Assembly: GCF_003675855.1 (NCBI RefSeq)
Contig: NZ_RCIH01000012.1
Span: 1-64,000 of the forward strand
DNA length: 64,000 bases
Origin: Halostella salina
GTDB lineage: Archaea; Halobacteriota; Halobacteria; Halobacteriales; Natronoarchaeaceae
Direction of reading: 5' to 3'
The position numbers were made by a program, and so were the translations under genes. The notes beneath the pieces are model-generated. The model searched no databases and was not told where the DNA came from. It saw nothing but the letters and a program-made list of their open reading frames with translations. This document shows, piece by piece, positions 18,121-26,448 of this stretch. Each line of letters starts with the position of its first letter. Within the stretch, counting starts at the first letter, position 1.

Positions 18121-19377
18121 ATGGGAGTGGTCACAAAAACCCTCGAGCTGAAGCTTGTGGACCCGAACGTCCACAAGCGACAGAAACTTCGTGAAACGCG
18201 GGACGCATATCACCAGGCGCTTCGGGCCGCCTTCAACGCTGGCTGTGAGACACAGTCAGCGGCCAACGACGTGGTTATTGAGTATGACCTGAGCGGCTAC
18301 GCCAAAAACGCCCTCAAGAAGTACGTTCCACAACTTCACAACAGCTACGACGCTGACGAACTTCACGACGACCACCCGGTGCGGTTCACCAACGAGGGAC
18401 TGCAACTTGACCACCAGCCACAGAACGCTATCGAGTGGTACATCAAAATCCCACACCACGAGGATTACCACCTCTGGATACCGGCACGCGCTAATCCCGA
18501 ACAGCGGGAGTGGCTCGAAGCGGTGTACGTAGACGACGCCGAAATGGGTGAAAGTCGGCTGTTCGAGCGAGACGAAACGTGGTATCTCCACGTCACCGCT
18601 ACCCGCAACGTGGAGGACGAATCTGAAGCATCCTCCGACGAGCGGACGCCGATAGGCGTGGACATTGGAGAAGCGAGTCTCGTTACGGTGTGTCACCGCG
18701 ACGAGCACGGTTCTCCGGTTCGCCCCCAACTATGGGCCGACGACGGCAAGGCCGTTCGTCGGCTCCGTAAAACCTACTCCACCGCCAAGAGACGCCTTCA
18801 GCAGCGTGGCAGTGAGCGAATCGCAGAGTCCTACGGTGAATCGCTGTGGGACCAGATTGACGACGTGTTTCACCGTGTGACCCGTGAGGTCGTGGAGTAC
18901 GCCGGGTCTGTCGAGAACCCAGTGCTGGTGCTGGAAGACCTGACGTACATCCGTGAGAACATGGACTGCGGCGCGTACATGAACCGACGGTTGCACGGGT
19001 GGGGCTTTGCGAAACTCCACGCACAGATTCGCTACAAAGCCGCCGAGAAGGGGATTCCCGTCGAGACGGTGAATCCCCGGAACACATCGAAAGCGTGCCA
19101 CACCTGCGGTGAACACGGCTCCCGACCACGACAGGCGACGTTCAGATGCTCGAACGACGGTTGTTGGGTCGGTGAGTATCAGGCCGACGTGAACGGGGCG
19201 ATAAACATTGCAGACCGCTACCGTAGTGGAGAGAGTCACCACCAAAGCGACCGGGCTTCCCGGCAGAAGGCCGGTGACGATGACTCGGCTACGGATGGGG
19301 CCTCTTTGACCGGGCCACAAGACAGCCACGCCGATGCTGAAACCCAGCAGACGACGCGTGGAACGTATGCGTCTTGA
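18121..19377 (+). CDS. tnpB: RNA-guided endonuclease TnpB (element 1)
   Basis: The TnpB core runs from TKTLELKLVDP onward. The RuvC acidic triad is complete: D in IGVDIGEASLVT, E in VLVLEDLTYIRE and D in YQADVNGAINIA. The zinc ribbon is CHTCGEHG...CSNDGC. I place the start at ATG 18121 (MGVVTKTLEL, 418 aa) rather than 18085, because related proteins begin at this motif. The C-terminal ~60 residues are disordered and overlap the probable guide-RNA region. The protein should be a programmable nuclease that promotes element retention. Confidence 0.9.
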   Translation: MGVVTKTLELKLVDPNVHKRQKLRETRDAYHQALRAAFNAGCETQSAANDVVIEYDLSGYAKNALKKYVPQLHNSYDADELHDDHPVRFTNEGLQLDHQPQNAIEWYIKIPHHEDYHLWIPARANPEQREWLEAVYVDDAEMGESRLFERDETWYLHVTATRNVEDESEASSDERTPIGVDIGEASLVTVCHRDEHGSPVRPQLWADDGKAVRRLRKTYSTAKRRLQQRGSERIAESYGESLWDQIDDVFHRVTREVVEYAGSVENPVLVLEDLTYIRENMDCGAYMNRRLHGWGFAKLHAQIRYKAAEKGIPVETVNPRNTSKACHTCGEHGSRPRQATFRCSNDGCWVGEYQADVNGAINIADRYRSGESHHQSDRASRQKAGDDDSATDGASLTGPQDSHADAETQQTTRGTYAS

Positions 19378-19422
19378 AACCAACAGGCCGCTACACCCGG
19401 CCTGAAATCCCGTGGCGAGATT

Positions 19423-19442
19423 CCTCCGCGTTCACGCGGAGG
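19423..19442 (+). other. Right-end hairpin of TnpB element 1
   Basis: A perfect 8-bp stem with a TTCA loop lies 46 bases after the tnpB stop. IS200/IS605-type ends carry such subterminal hairpins, and in TnpB systems the guide RNA ends nearby, with the guide taken from DNA beyond the border. Here that flanking DNA is the HEPN gene. Confidence 0.6.
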
Positions 19443-19448
19443 AGGAGG

Positions 19449-19703
19449 TCAATCCGCAACCCCTGAGTCGACTACATAGAACTGAATGGTTCGTTCGATT
19501 GCTGCAAACGAGCCTTCGACCACGAGTGTGTAGTGACGGTCGATATCCCGGAGTGCGCGGATACCGTCTAGGATTCGGCAGGCTTTCCGGAGCTGGAGAA
19601 GTGCACCTTCCTCGACGTCCAGTCCCGGTTCGATATCGCCGCGACGATTGAACTGGTGGATTACCTTGCTCAACTGCTCGCTGCATGGGTCGTCGTCATT
19701 CAT
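19449..19703 (-). pseudogene. HEPN-domain protein, C-terminus lost at a TnpB element
   Basis: The 84-residue frame has the helical start of a HEPN protein (LRKACRILDGIRALRDIDRHYTLVVEGSFAAIERTIQFYVVDSG). HEPN toxins normally continue for another 40-60 residues that carry the R-x4-6-H RNase motif; that part is absent. The stop codon falls in bases belonging to the right end of TnpB element 1, so the element probably inserted here. It overlaps the upstream nucleotidyltransferase gene by 8 bases, the usual type VII MNT-HEPN arrangement. As it stands the RNase function should be lost. Confidence 0.7.
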
Positions 19704-20421
19704 CAGTAACGTCCTCCTTGCCCTGCAGGACTACGTCCTTAACCTCCTGCAAGCGTTCCGAATCAACGATCACGATGCCCTCGGTCAGTATTTCGGAGAC
19801 GTCCTCAGCGTAGCTTCCCGCCGTGTCAACAGCTTCAACGAGTACCTCGAAATTGTATCGCTCTTCGCGGGGCTGGGGTTCAGTTGCTCGCTGTACGGGA
19901 AACCGTTCTTCCTCCAGCTCGCTTCCGATTCCCGTTGCAGTTCGCCGTGCCTGGAGGAGTTGGTCACTGTCCTCGACGAGGATCCAGATATCGATGTCGG
20001 ACCGACGATCCGCCTCGCCCCGAGCGACACTTCCGAATACAAGCAACGCGGAGAAGCCTGGAACTTCGTCCCGTGCCCGTTCGACGAACGTCCGGATCGG
20101 GGTTCGAAACTCGTCCTGCGGTATGGAGAAGTACGGGTCCTCGGGAATTGTAACCTGCTCCCGGTTTAAACTGACATCCTTGCTGCGGCCGCCAGTATCC
20201 ACCCGAACGAGACTGAGTTGCGCGAGTAATTCCACGGCCCGCGTTGTTGTCTTCGTTCCGTTGTCGGTCAGTTCTCGGAGTTGTCGGACGGTGAGCTCCC
20301 TGAATGGATTTCGAATCAGCAACACGAGAATGTCCTCCATTGCCCGGTAGCGGAATACTTGCTCTTCCCCGAAGGGGAATGGCACGTTGAGTATAGTTTG
20401 TTGGTCACTCTTGGTGTTCAT
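19696..20421 (-). CDS. Winged-helix plus minimal nucleotidyltransferase (MNT) antitoxin-like protein
   Basis: Residues ~25-80 form a winged helix (MEDILVLLIRNPFRELTVRQLRELT ... TTRAVELLAQLSLV). Residues ~115-160 hold the nucleotidyltransferase signature GSVARGEADRRSDIDIWILV (G-S...D-x-D). In MNT-HEPN pairs the nucleotidyltransferase modifies and neutralises the HEPN RNase; here it is fused to a DNA-binding domain that could also autoregulate. I use ATG 20421 instead of GTG 20427 because a perfect palindrome sits directly upstream. The partner gene is truncated. Confidence 0.85.
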   Translation of the reverse strand: MNTKSDQQTILNVPFPFGEEQVFRYRAMEDILVLLIRNPFRELTVRQLRELTDNGTKTTTRAVELLAQLSLVRVDTGGRSKDVSLNREQVTIPEDPYFSIPQDEFRTPIRTFVERARDEVPGFSALLVFGSVARGEADRRSDIDIWILVEDSDQLLQARRTATGIGSELEEERFPVQRATEPQPREERYNFEVLVEAVDTAGSYAEDVSEILTEGIVIVDSERLQEVKDVVLQGKEDVTDE

Positions 20422-20438
20422 GGACACTCATGGTGTCC
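20422..20438 (-). promoter_or_regulatory. Palindromic operator at the start of the MNT gene
   Basis: GGACAC-TCATG-GTGTCC is a perfect 6-bp inverted repeat placed between a TATA-like AATACTTTT and the ATG. Repressor binding here would block a near-leaderless transcript. The winged helix of the MNT protein itself is the obvious candidate binder. Confidence 0.5.
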
Positions 20439-20748
20439 AATAGTGCAAAAGTATTACGCTGGGTCACAGCGGCCATCGTCATCGGACGACTCAGCTATCG
20501 GTGAAATCGAGACGTTCTCCAAATCAAATTAGTAACAGTTCGATTCTACTGAAGATAGGCGTGATATCACGCACCCGTTTTGGCAGTGGTTGAAGGGTTC
20601 AGACAGCCCCTCCAGTGGCAGTCTTAACCAACAGAAGCCGGGATTGGTGGACTGTGTTGGTTAACGTGAACCAGAACAGTGGTTGAGTGAGTTCATGGGC
20701 CACCACAACATATCACGATATACCCGGCCGACAGGCGATCACACCATT
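20439..20748. other. Intergenic region between the MNT gene and CRISPR array 1
   Basis: No gene is seen. A perfect 10-bp inverted repeat, TTAACCAACA (20624-20633) and TGTTGGTTAA (20655-20664), could be a terminator for the leftward array transcript or an old element end. No further repeat copy is recognisable left of 20749. Confidence 0.4.
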
Positions 20749-23700
20749 TTTCAATGCCGTCTGGGCTTTTCTGGCTGCTGCGACACACCGCCGAAAACAG
20801 CGCCCACGCAGGATCCCAGTTTCGATGCCTATTGGGCTTTGCTGCCTTCTGTGACCACGAGCGGGATGCCTTCGGGAATCTCGCGTGTGCTGTTTCAATG
20901 CCTTTTGGGCTTTGCTGGCTTCTAAGACGGGGACATCGGACTGGCAGCTCCTCGATCTCGACATGTTTCAATGCCGTAGTGGCTTTGCTGAGTCCTGAGA
21001 CCGCTGGCGGCGACGGCCGGAGCGACTACAGCCAACTGTTTCAATGCCGTAGTGGCTTTGCTGGCTTCTGCGATATCATACCCCGGGCACCGGAGTGTCA
21101 TCTCCGTCTCGTTTCAATGCCTTTTGGGCTTTGCTGGCTTCTGCGGCGCGCTAACATCCGACCCTGATACCCGGGGTTCTTGTTTCAATTCCTAATGGGC
21201 TTTACTGGCTTCTGCGACCGCGGGTTCGAACCAGTCGGGCGACCCGCACTTGGGAGTTTCAATGCCTTTTGGGCTTTGCTGGCTTCTGCGACATTCTCAG
21301 GCTGTGCATCCCGGTTGAAGATTTCGTTTCAATGCCGTCTGGGCTTTGCTGGCTTCTGCGACAGCGGCCAGAAGAACCAGCCGGCCGTGCCGAGGATCGG
21401 TTTCAATGCCGTTTGGGCTTTGCTGGCTTCTGCGACGCGAGGGGGCTGAAGGTCTTGCCTTTGCAGGCCATGTTGTTTCAATGCCGTTTGGGCTTTGCTG
21501 GCTTCTGCGACTTGCCGCAACGATGTTTAGACGGTTCAGAGCCGCCGTGTTTCAATGCCGTCTCGGCTTTTCTGGCTTCTGCGACCTATCACGAAAGCAG
21601 TACGTGCCGGCGGTTGCATAAGTTTCAATGCCGTCTCGGCTTTTCTGGCTTCTGCGACATGATCTGGGCGGCCATCAAAGGCGGGGCGTCGTGGCAGTTT
21701 CAATGCCGTCTCGGCTTTTCTGGCTTCTGCGACGCTGGGACAGCGCAGACTGCGGTATATACGCAGCATGTTTCAATGCCGTCTCGGCTTTTCTGGCTTC
21801 TGCGACCTACACCGACGTGTTCGACGAGGCGATCCCCGACGAGTTTCAATGCCGTCTCGGCTTTTCTGGCTTCTGCGACCGCGCTCGGGAGAAACTCCCC
21901 GGGCTGGTGCGCCAAGTTTCAATGCCGTCTCGGCTTTTCTGGCTTCTGCGACCACTCCCCGTCGTGGGGGTGGTGGGTGTCGCAAGTCGTTTCAATGCCG
22001 TCTCGGCTTTTCTGGCTTCTGCGACTCGTCGAGATCGAGGCCGTGGACAGCCCCGAGCCGGGGTTTCAATGCCGTCTCGGCTTTTCTGGCTTCTGCGACC
22101 CGCGGGCGTGCCGGCCGTCGCCATATGCACGCCGCGTTTCAATGCCGTCTCGGCTTTTCTGGCTTCTGCGACGTAGGCGCGCCGGAGGTATTTTTCGGCA
22201 TACGAGTTTCAATGCCGTCTCGGCTTTTCTGGCTTCTGCGACGTCGGACCTGAATACGGACCCGTGGCAAATGTACGAGTTTCAATGCCGTCTCGGCTTT
22301 TCTGGCTTCTGCGACCCGCCAGCCATGCGGGGATGATGTCGATGGTGGAGTTTCAATGCCGTCTCGGCTTTTTTGGCTTCTGCGACACGTACACGTCGGT
22401 GCCGTCGCCCCGCGGGAAGATGAAGTTTCAATGCCGTCTCGGCTTTTCTGGCTTCTGCGACCGTCCTCCGGCCACGCGTCCACGTTCCAGTCGACATAGT
22501 TTCAATGCCGTCTCGGCTTTTCTGGCTTCTGCGACATGGCTCGTCGAGACCAACGCCGACGGCGCGACCGTGTTTCAATGCCGTCTCGGCTTTTCTGGCT
22601 TCTGCGACTTGGCGCTGTCGGGGTCGCCGATCGCGCCGTCGCCGTCGTTTCAATGCCGTCTCGGCTTTTCTGGCTTCTGCGACCGGGCGTCATCTGGGCT
22701 TTCTGGGCGTGGTTCTTGTTTCAATGCCGTCTCGGCTTTTCTGGCTTCTGCGACCCTGTACGACGGCAGCGACGGGTGGTATATGGAACAGTTTCAATGC
22801 CGTCTCGGCTTTTCTGGCTTCTGCGACTGAACGCCCCGGCAGGGAGCCGGGACGGTTCGAGCGGTTTCAATGCCGTCTCGGCTTTTCTGGCTTCTGCGAC
22901 AACATCCGCCAGCTGGTTAACGCTCGGGCAATCGAGTTTCAATGCCGTCTCGGCTTTTCTGGCTTCTGCGACGCGCCGCGACGCTCGCCCGGAGCGCGCC
23001 CGATGCGGTGTTTCAATGCCGTCTCGGCTTTTCTGGCTTCTGCGACCGCCGCCACCGCCGCCGTACAGTCCACCACCACCGCCGGTTTCAATGCCGTCTC
23101 GGCTTTTCTGGCTTCTGCGACCGTGCTATCTCGGCCGGATCCCCGCCGCCGTTGTCCGTTTCAATGCCGTCTCGGCTTTTCTGGCTTCTGCGACATTGGC
23201 ATGGACGAGTCAGTGGACATGCCGCAGCTGGGTTTCAATGCCGTCTCGGCTTTTCTGGCTTCTGCGACCAGCGACCCCAGAGACAATCAGGAGAACGGAA
23301 CCGTTTCAATGCCGTCTCGGCTTTTCTGGCTTCTGCGACGATTGCGAACTCATAGTGCTCTCACTCTCTCGGGAGGTTTCAATGCCGTCTCGGCTTTTCT
23401 GGCTTCTGCGACTCAGTTCTTCTTCGTCAGTCATGGGCTTGATTGATTGTTTCAATGCCGTCTCGGCTTTTCTGGCTTCTGCGACCTGGACCTCTCCGAC
23501 ATCGAAGACTGACGACTCCGGCTGTTTCAATGCCGTCTCGGCTTTTCTGGCTTCTGCGACGTGGCGTTACGTGTCCGCGTGGGACGATCGTTCATACAGT
23601 TTCAATGCCGTCTCGGCTTTTCTGGCTTCTGCGACGTCCCAGACCATGCACGCCCCGCTTTTCACCGCCGTTTCAATGCCGTCTCGGCTTTTCTGGCTTC

Positions 23701-24657
23701 TGCGACCATTTCGGTCGGTCCGTCGTAGCTCTGACTCATGTTTGTTTCAATGCCGTCTCGGCTTTTCTGGCTTCTGCGACGGATACCTCGTCGGTCGGTT
23801 GGCCGCCGTCCGTCATGTTTCAATGCCGTCTCGGCTTTTCTGGCTTCTGCGACCTCTGGGTCCACCTGTTCCCGCAGTACAGCGACGGGTTTCAATGCCG
23901 TCTCGGCTTTTCTGGCTTCTGCGACGAGCCTGCGTGCGCCATCCAGAGCGACGCCAACCTGTTTCAATGCCGTCTCGGCTTTTCTGGCTTCTGCGACGCG
24001 TCAGTATTCGCACTGTGGATATTCGCCACACGAACCGTTTCAATGCCGTCTCGGCTTTTCTGGCTTCTGCGACCTGGAAGACCTCCCGATCGGCCTCAAT
24101 GCCGAACTGTGTTTCAATGCCGTCTCGGCTTTTCTGGCTTCTGCGACTGGACGGTCCGCTTGAGGTCCCCGGATTCGATCGTCTGTTTCAATGCCGTCTC
24201 GGCTTTTCTGGCTTCTGCGACTCACGCTCCCGTCGCGTCCCCGCACCTCAAGCGTGTCGTTTCAATGCCGTCTCGGCTTTTCTGGCTTCTGCGACGCGCG
24301 AGATACACACACGCGCCGCGTCGCGTGGTTTCAATGCCGTCTCGGCTTTTCTGGCTTCTGCGACGGTTGACGTGTCCGATCCCGCCGAAGATGGTGACTT
24401 GTTTCAATGCCGTCTCGGCTTTTCTGGCTTCTGCGACGTAATACGTCGTGGGACGGCTTCGACGACGTGGTACAGTTTCAATGCCGTCTCGGCTTTTCTG
24501 GCTTCTGCGACCTGCCGTTTTGTCGACGAGCCGATGCCGGACTGTTTGTTTCAATGCCGTCTCGGCTTTTCTGGCTTCTGCGACGCTGCAGGACTACCCG
24601 GAGCTGGCGCACAAAAGCGTGTTTCAATGCCGTCTCGGCTTTTCTGGCTTCTGCGAC
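20749..24657 (-). CRISPR. CRISPR array 1, 54 repeats of 37 bases, transcribed leftward
   Basis: I count 54 repeat units and 53 spacers of about 33-39 bases. On the plus strand the main repeat begins GTTTCAATGCCGTCTCGGC and ends GGCTTCTGCGAC. The crRNA strand is minus, because the complement ends in ATTGAAAC, the usual 8-base archaeal handle left by Cas6. Units from 21549 to 24621 are nearly identical (one T-for-C change at 22350). The first eleven units (20749, 20820, 20892, 20965, 21038, 21111, 21182, 21256, 21326, 21400, 21475) are diverged, as expected at the leader-distal end. The leader lies at 24658-24785. Confidence 0.98.
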
Positions 24658-24785
24658 AGGGGGTGAAAATCACGGGATAGAGGCAATAAAGCTTGTTACT
24701 GGCTTGGCTCAGTACCCACGTTTCGTCGACCGGGGCTGTACAGAGATACTAAAAAGGTCCACGAAGACTGGCCGGGCTGGGACGA
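24658..24785 (-). promoter_or_regulatory. Leader of CRISPR array 1
   Basis: Read on the minus strand, this segment contains CCTTTTTAGTATCTCTGTAC, then CCCCGGTCGACGAA, then GTAACAAGCTTTATTGCC and GTGATTTTCACCCCC directly before the first repeat. The same blocks in the same order occur before array 2. The leader separates csa3 from the array, and its T-rich block is a plausible TATA region. It marks the spacer-acquisition end. Confidence 0.85.
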
Positions 24786-25433
24786 TTATTCCACTTGCTG
24801 TAGCAATAGCTCACCGGTGAGCGTCAGCTCTACGAGCTTGGTCTTCCCGGTATGTTCGGTGTCGACGGCATCAACCACGGCCAACTGGTCGACGTGTCGC
24901 CCAACAGTGCTCTTGGCCACTGAACTCTCATCTGCCAACTCGGAAATCGAAACAGGCTGGTCAACAGTTGCGAGAAGGCGCAACGTTTCCAGCGATTTCT
25001 CCGGTGGACTTGCCGTGATATTCGGTAGCGACCACTCCTCGAACGAGCGATCCAGGTCGCTGAAAAAGAGGACTGTATCGACACAGTCCCGGTGAACCAG
25101 CGTTGCGATGGTCAACGGAAGGAGCACATCGCGGGCTCCGCCACCAAGATTGACGATAACGGTACCTTCGGCAGCCTGAATGAGATCACAGCAGGCCAGA
25201 ATACTATTCTCGATACTACTCACTGGAACGTCTTCCTGCAGAAACGAGACGGAAGGTTCGATCGTATTGACGAACTGTTCGACGCCAGTGAGTGCTTCCG
25301 ACGCACGCTCATTGTCCGTGCTCTCTGCTGGCCGAACCACGATGACCTCGTCTCCTTCGTCGATCCCGTGTTTCAGGATCGGTCGTGTCACCCGGGCTTC
25401 GTCGAAGCCAAGCGTTGAGAGGTACGTCCGCAT
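24786..25433 (-). CDS. csa3: Csa3-type CRISPR transcriptional regulator (CARF + winged helix)
   Basis: From ATG 25433 the protein (215 aa) begins MRTYLSTLGFDEARVTRPILKHGIDEGDEVIVVRP, the CARF-type start of Csa3 proteins. It continues with the ligand-fold segment IVNLGGGARDVLLPL. The C-terminal winged helix is VSISELADESSVAKSTVGRHVDQL. An upstream in-frame ATG at 25487 is less likely, because a TATA-like GGTATTATTC lies about 33 bases before 25433. Csa3 regulators sense cyclic oligoadenylate-like ligands or remain unliganded and control adaptation or interference genes. It points leftward, straight into the array 1 leader, and is divergent from the cas operon. Confidence 0.88.
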   Translation of the reverse strand: MRTYLSTLGFDEARVTRPILKHGIDEGDEVIVVRPAESTDNERASEALTGVEQFVNTIEPSVSFLQEDVPVSSIENSILACCDLIQAAEGTVIVNLGGGARDVLLPLTIATLVHRDCVDTVLFFSDLDRSFEEWSLPNITASPPEKSLETLRLLATVDQPVSISELADESSVAKSTVGRHVDQLAVVDAVDTEHTGKTKLVELTLTGELLLQQVE

Positions 25434-25614
25434 TGCTGATCTGTGCCGTCCCCACAGGAATAATACCACCGTTGCATCTGACTGCAACTACTGCGCCCGA
25501 ATGCGACTATTGTCGTATCATGTCAATCAGTCATTTGATTTATTATCCCATCCGCTCAAGCAATCCGATAGGGCCAGCATCACCGCATGATCACCACCAG
25601 CAAACTCAATTGAG
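25434..25614. promoter_or_regulatory. Divergent csa3/cas6 promoter region with a short palindrome
   Basis: The region holds CGAC-TATT-GTCG (25504-25515), an inverted repeat between the two divergent genes and a candidate Csa3 operator. GATTTATTATCCC (~25537-25550) is the best TATA candidate for the rightward cas operon, which would leave a leader of about 40-50 bases. Evidence is by pattern and position only. Confidence 0.4.
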
Positions 25615-26448
25615 ATGCGCCATATCACAGTCACCGTCCGCCCGACTACACGGTTTCCGGTACCGATCTCGGATGGATACAGTGTCTACAGTTCACTCCT
25701 CTCGGCACTGGACGCAGTCGACGAATCCGTCAGCGAACACATTCACGACTCACCGCTCGGAAGCCTGCACTGCAGCGGTCTGCTGGGTGTGTTCGGGGAC
25801 AGTGACCGGTCCTATCACAAATCGGTCCGACCGAACCAGAGTTACGAGCTAACTCTTGGGGTCGTGGACCCACAGGATCAGGAGATATTCCAGACGCTCG
25901 TGCAAGCGCTCGTGCTGGAGGGCGACGAACTCGAATTGACGAACGGAACGCTTCACGTCGAAAGCTTCGAGAGTGAGAACACAACTCGGCAGGAAATTCT
26001 GAAGGAGGCTAACGGGTACGACGACCCAGCCATCGAGATCAACTTCCGGACTGCAACCTGCATTGAGGAGGCAGGTGAGGTAACAACCATGTTCCCCTAC
26101 CGGGTTGCAGTGTTCAACAGCCTCCTTGGAAAATGGAATCAGAGTGCTTCCGAGGAAGTGGAACTCGATATCGGGCGTGAATCTCTCGCTGCTGGCGTTA
26201 TCGAGAAGCCCGATGAACGCTCGTACGATACTCATAGTGTCCTGGTGAATCGCGTAAAGAACGAGAAGGGAGAAAATCGGAATCGGTTCAAACAGGGTTT
26301 TTCCGGCCGTTGTGCGTATGAATTCAAGGATGCTAGTGACTCAGTGGAAAACGCGGTAACTGCTCTAGCGATGTTTGGGGAGTATTCGGGAGTAGGGAGT
26401 GCCGTTGCACGAGGCTGTGGAAACATCATTGTGGAGGTGACATCATAA
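25615..26448 (+). CDS. cas6: Cas6 CRISPR RNA endonuclease
   Basis: The 277-residue protein begins RHITVTVRPTTRFPVPISDGYSVYSSLLSAL, the first RRM strand of Cas6. It ends with the glycine-rich loop GEYSGVGSAVARGCGNI near the C-terminus that contacts the repeat RNA. It would cut each repeat to leave the ATTGAAAC handle seen in both arrays. Its TAA overlaps the next ATG by one base (TAATG), starting a fully coupled cas operon. Confidence 0.93.
   Translation: MRHITVTVRPTTRFPVPISDGYSVYSSLLSALDAVDESVSEHIHDSPLGSLHCSGLLGVFGDSDRSYHKSVRPNQSYELTLGVVDPQDQEIFQTLVQALVLEGDELELTNGTLHVESFESENTTRQEILKEANGYDDPAIEINFRTATCIEEAGEVTTMFPYRVAVFNSLLGKWNQSASEEVELDIGRESLAAGVIEKPDERSYDTHSVLVNRVKNEKGENRNRFKQGFSGRCAYEFKDASDSVENAVTALAMFGEYSGVGSAVARGCGNIIVEVTS

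Larger units (their letters stand above)
18038..19448 (+). mobile_element. IS1341-type TnpB-only element (element 1)
   Basis: A single tnpB gene is bounded by a left-end stem GTGGG/CCCAC (18038-18052) and a right-end perfect hairpin CCTCCGCG-TTCA-CGCGGAGG (19423-19442). No tnpA is present, so it needs a transposase in trans. The segment around the end of tnpB and the right hairpin is where TnpB elements encode their guide (omega) RNA. The exact left border is uncertain. The right end cuts into a HEPN gene. Confidence 0.7.

Noticed and set aside
20624-20664. 10-bp inverted repeat as a tRNA-like or attachment site
   Set aside because: No tRNA arms or direct-repeat partner were found, so I describe it only as a possible terminator or old element end.
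20749-24657. Long open frames running through CRISPR array 1 in both directions
   Set aside because: They are regular translations of the 37-base repeat (for example SMPSRLFWLLR) plus spacers, not genes. The same applies to array 2.
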